Source: G963675935 sp963823895
Lineage (GTDB): Bacteria > Planctomycetota > Planctomycetia > Pirellulales > Thermoguttaceae
Direction: 5' to 3'
Length of the DNA: 64,000 bases
Assembly (NCBI GenBank): GCA_963823895.1
Contig: CAWGNG010000023.1
Location: 310,001-374,000 of the forward strand
Every line of letters starts with the position of its first letter. The stretch's first letter is position 1. Below the pieces are notes generated by a model. It was given only the letters and a program-made list of their open reading frames with translations, was not told the origin of the DNA and ran no database searches. A program made the position numbers and the translations under genes. Of the stretch, positions 62,929 to 64,000 are shown piece by piece.

Positions 62929-64000
62929 GGATTCGGAACCACGCTCTTTCTTCAAGTTCGCTATGCAACGCTCGAACGGGTAGATGCCGATCTGTTGGGG
63001 GCTGCCCAGGTCGTTGCCGCACAACTACAACAGACAGGATTGACGAGGGCGAAGATTCCCGAAGCCTACCGTTATCGATTCGGCATGGCGTCCGCGGACG
63101 CACCCTATCTCGTCGTGTGGGATGCGGACAGCCGAGAGCAGATGGCTTCCCCCACTGCCCCTGCCGACATTGAACCCTGCCCAGAGGTTCCTCCGACCGA
63201 GGGAGACCGTCCATTCTATCAACGGAGTCGAGGACCGTTTCGCGAAGTGATCGTCCGCGGTCCTGACGGTTCGCAGATTCTCGTAGGCCGACAGATCGGC
63301 AGAGAGCAGAACGAGTTGGCGCGACTGTTCTGGTGGCTGCTGGGGACAGGATTTGGCATCATTGCTTTGGGAGTTACATGGGCGTGGTTTCTCTCTCGCC
63401 GTATTCTGGTGCCCATTGAACAGATTGGTGGCACGGCCGAGCGAATCTTGGCATCGAACCTTTCAGAGCGTATTGACGAATCGAGGATCAAGACGGAGCT
63501 TGGCCGATTGGCGCACGTGCTGAACCGCATGTTTGAGCGGCTGCGAGCATCTTTTGATAGGCAGGCCCGCTTCACCGCCGACGCCTCGCATGAGTTACGA
63601 ACGCCAACCGCCGTGGTTCTGGCGCAGACGGAACTGGCCTTGGCCAAGCAGCGATCACCGGAGGAGTATCGTGAAGCCCTTGCAGCTTGCCAGCGAGCAG
63701 CAAAACGCATGGAGGCGCTTGTGGAGGGATTGTTGACATTGGCTCGTGTCGATGCAGGGCAATTGGAACTCCGCCGCGAACCGGTTGACCTGCGGCAAGT
63801 GGTTGAGAATGCCATGACCTTATTGAAGCCCCTCGCCGATCAGAAGCAAGTCGAGTTGAAAAGCGACTTGCAGAACGTACAAGTAGTCGGCGATGCAGAA
63901 CGGCTCGGTCAGGTTCTCATCAACCTCCTAAACAACGCTATCACCTACAATCGCGAGGGAGGTAAAGTGCGGCTGTGTCTCGCCTCCGAGGACGGAAACG
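62929..64000 (+). pseudogene. Sensor histidine kinase, N-terminus lost at IS66 junction, C-terminus beyond window
   Basis: The frame starts abruptly within the first membrane helix (GFGTTLFLQVRYATLERVDA), then has a periplasmic domain, a second helix (LFWWLLGTGFGIIALGVTWA), a HAMP domain (RRILVPIEQIGGTAERI), the HisKA box with the phosphoacceptor His (FTADASHELRTPTAVVLAQ) and the start of the ATPase domain (RLGQVLINLLNNAITYNREG, N-box). No start codon with ribosome site is present in frame. The missing ~20 residues and promoter appear to have been separated by the insertion. The window ends before the G-boxes. Function would be two-component sensing of an envelope signal. Confidence 0.85.

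Overview
The window looks like a planctomycete chromosome, most like the Pirellulales. It is GC-rich and has typical planctomycete features: a secreted sulfatase, several secreted or cytoplasmic sugar-processing enzymes, an exported protein with the LEPRMLLS-type N-terminal motif, a PEP-CTERM protein, an ECF sigma factor beside a Ser/Thr kinase with a long C-terminal beta-propeller, and many short palindromic repeats between genes and even inside them. This assignment is inference from gene content; no rRNA or tRNA gene was recognised.

Layout. 1-23 kb holds mostly ordinary genes: a membrane protein fragment, ClpS, an M20 dipeptidase (frameshifted), a lower-GC type II restriction-modification pair whose methylase looks like YhdJ, seryl-tRNA synthetase, small hypothetical proteins among palindromic repeats, a membrane-anchored MutS-like ATPase, a secreted glycosidase-like protein, a metallo-beta-lactamase-fold protein, a sulfatase, a VIT-family transporter, an azoreductase, an MGH1/GH63-type glucosidase, an alcohol dehydrogenase fragment and a LysR regulator. 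23.5-35.2 kb is a co-directional block encoding a ubiquitin-like conjugation system. It contains an FHA-like/RING protein (E3-like), two E1-like ThiF proteins, a UBC-fold E2 with an ICLG active site, a stand-alone beta-grasp Ubl, a second beta-grasp domain fused to a probable Prok-E2_D domain, two JAB/JAMM proteases, an Mpa/ARC-like AAA+ ATPase and a second AAA-type ATPase. This is the outstanding feature of the window.

35.5-49 kb holds a GH127-like protein with an in-frame TGA, a GH38-like protein with a palindromic repeat inside its reading frame, a TPR protein bracketed by a 324-bp direct repeat, mobile-looking palindromic repeats, and a three-gene ABC module in which an FtsX/MacB-type permease is fused to a ZnuA-like metal-binding protein. 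49-64 kb holds two exported proteins (PEP-CTERM and beta-helix), the sigma factor/kinase pair, a patatin, a ParA remnant, and an IS66-family insertion that appears to have split a sensor histidine kinase running off the window end.

How the parts may work together. In the Ubl block the expected chemistry is E1 adenylation and thioester formation, transfer to E2, substrate choice by the RING/FHA protein, removal or processing by the JAB proteases, and unfolding of tagged substrates by the OB-fold AAA+ ATPase. No proteasome core subunit is visible here. The split into two complete modules (RING-E1-E2-Ubl-JAB-ATPase, then ATPase-Ubl/E2_D-JAB-E1) is inference from domain order.

Caution: at least six genes carry single-base frameshifts, mostly in G/C runs, and one carries an in-frame stop. 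Some may be true pseudogenes, but the pattern is also what uncorrected indel errors would give, so I annotate those genes over their full restored extent and mark the break.
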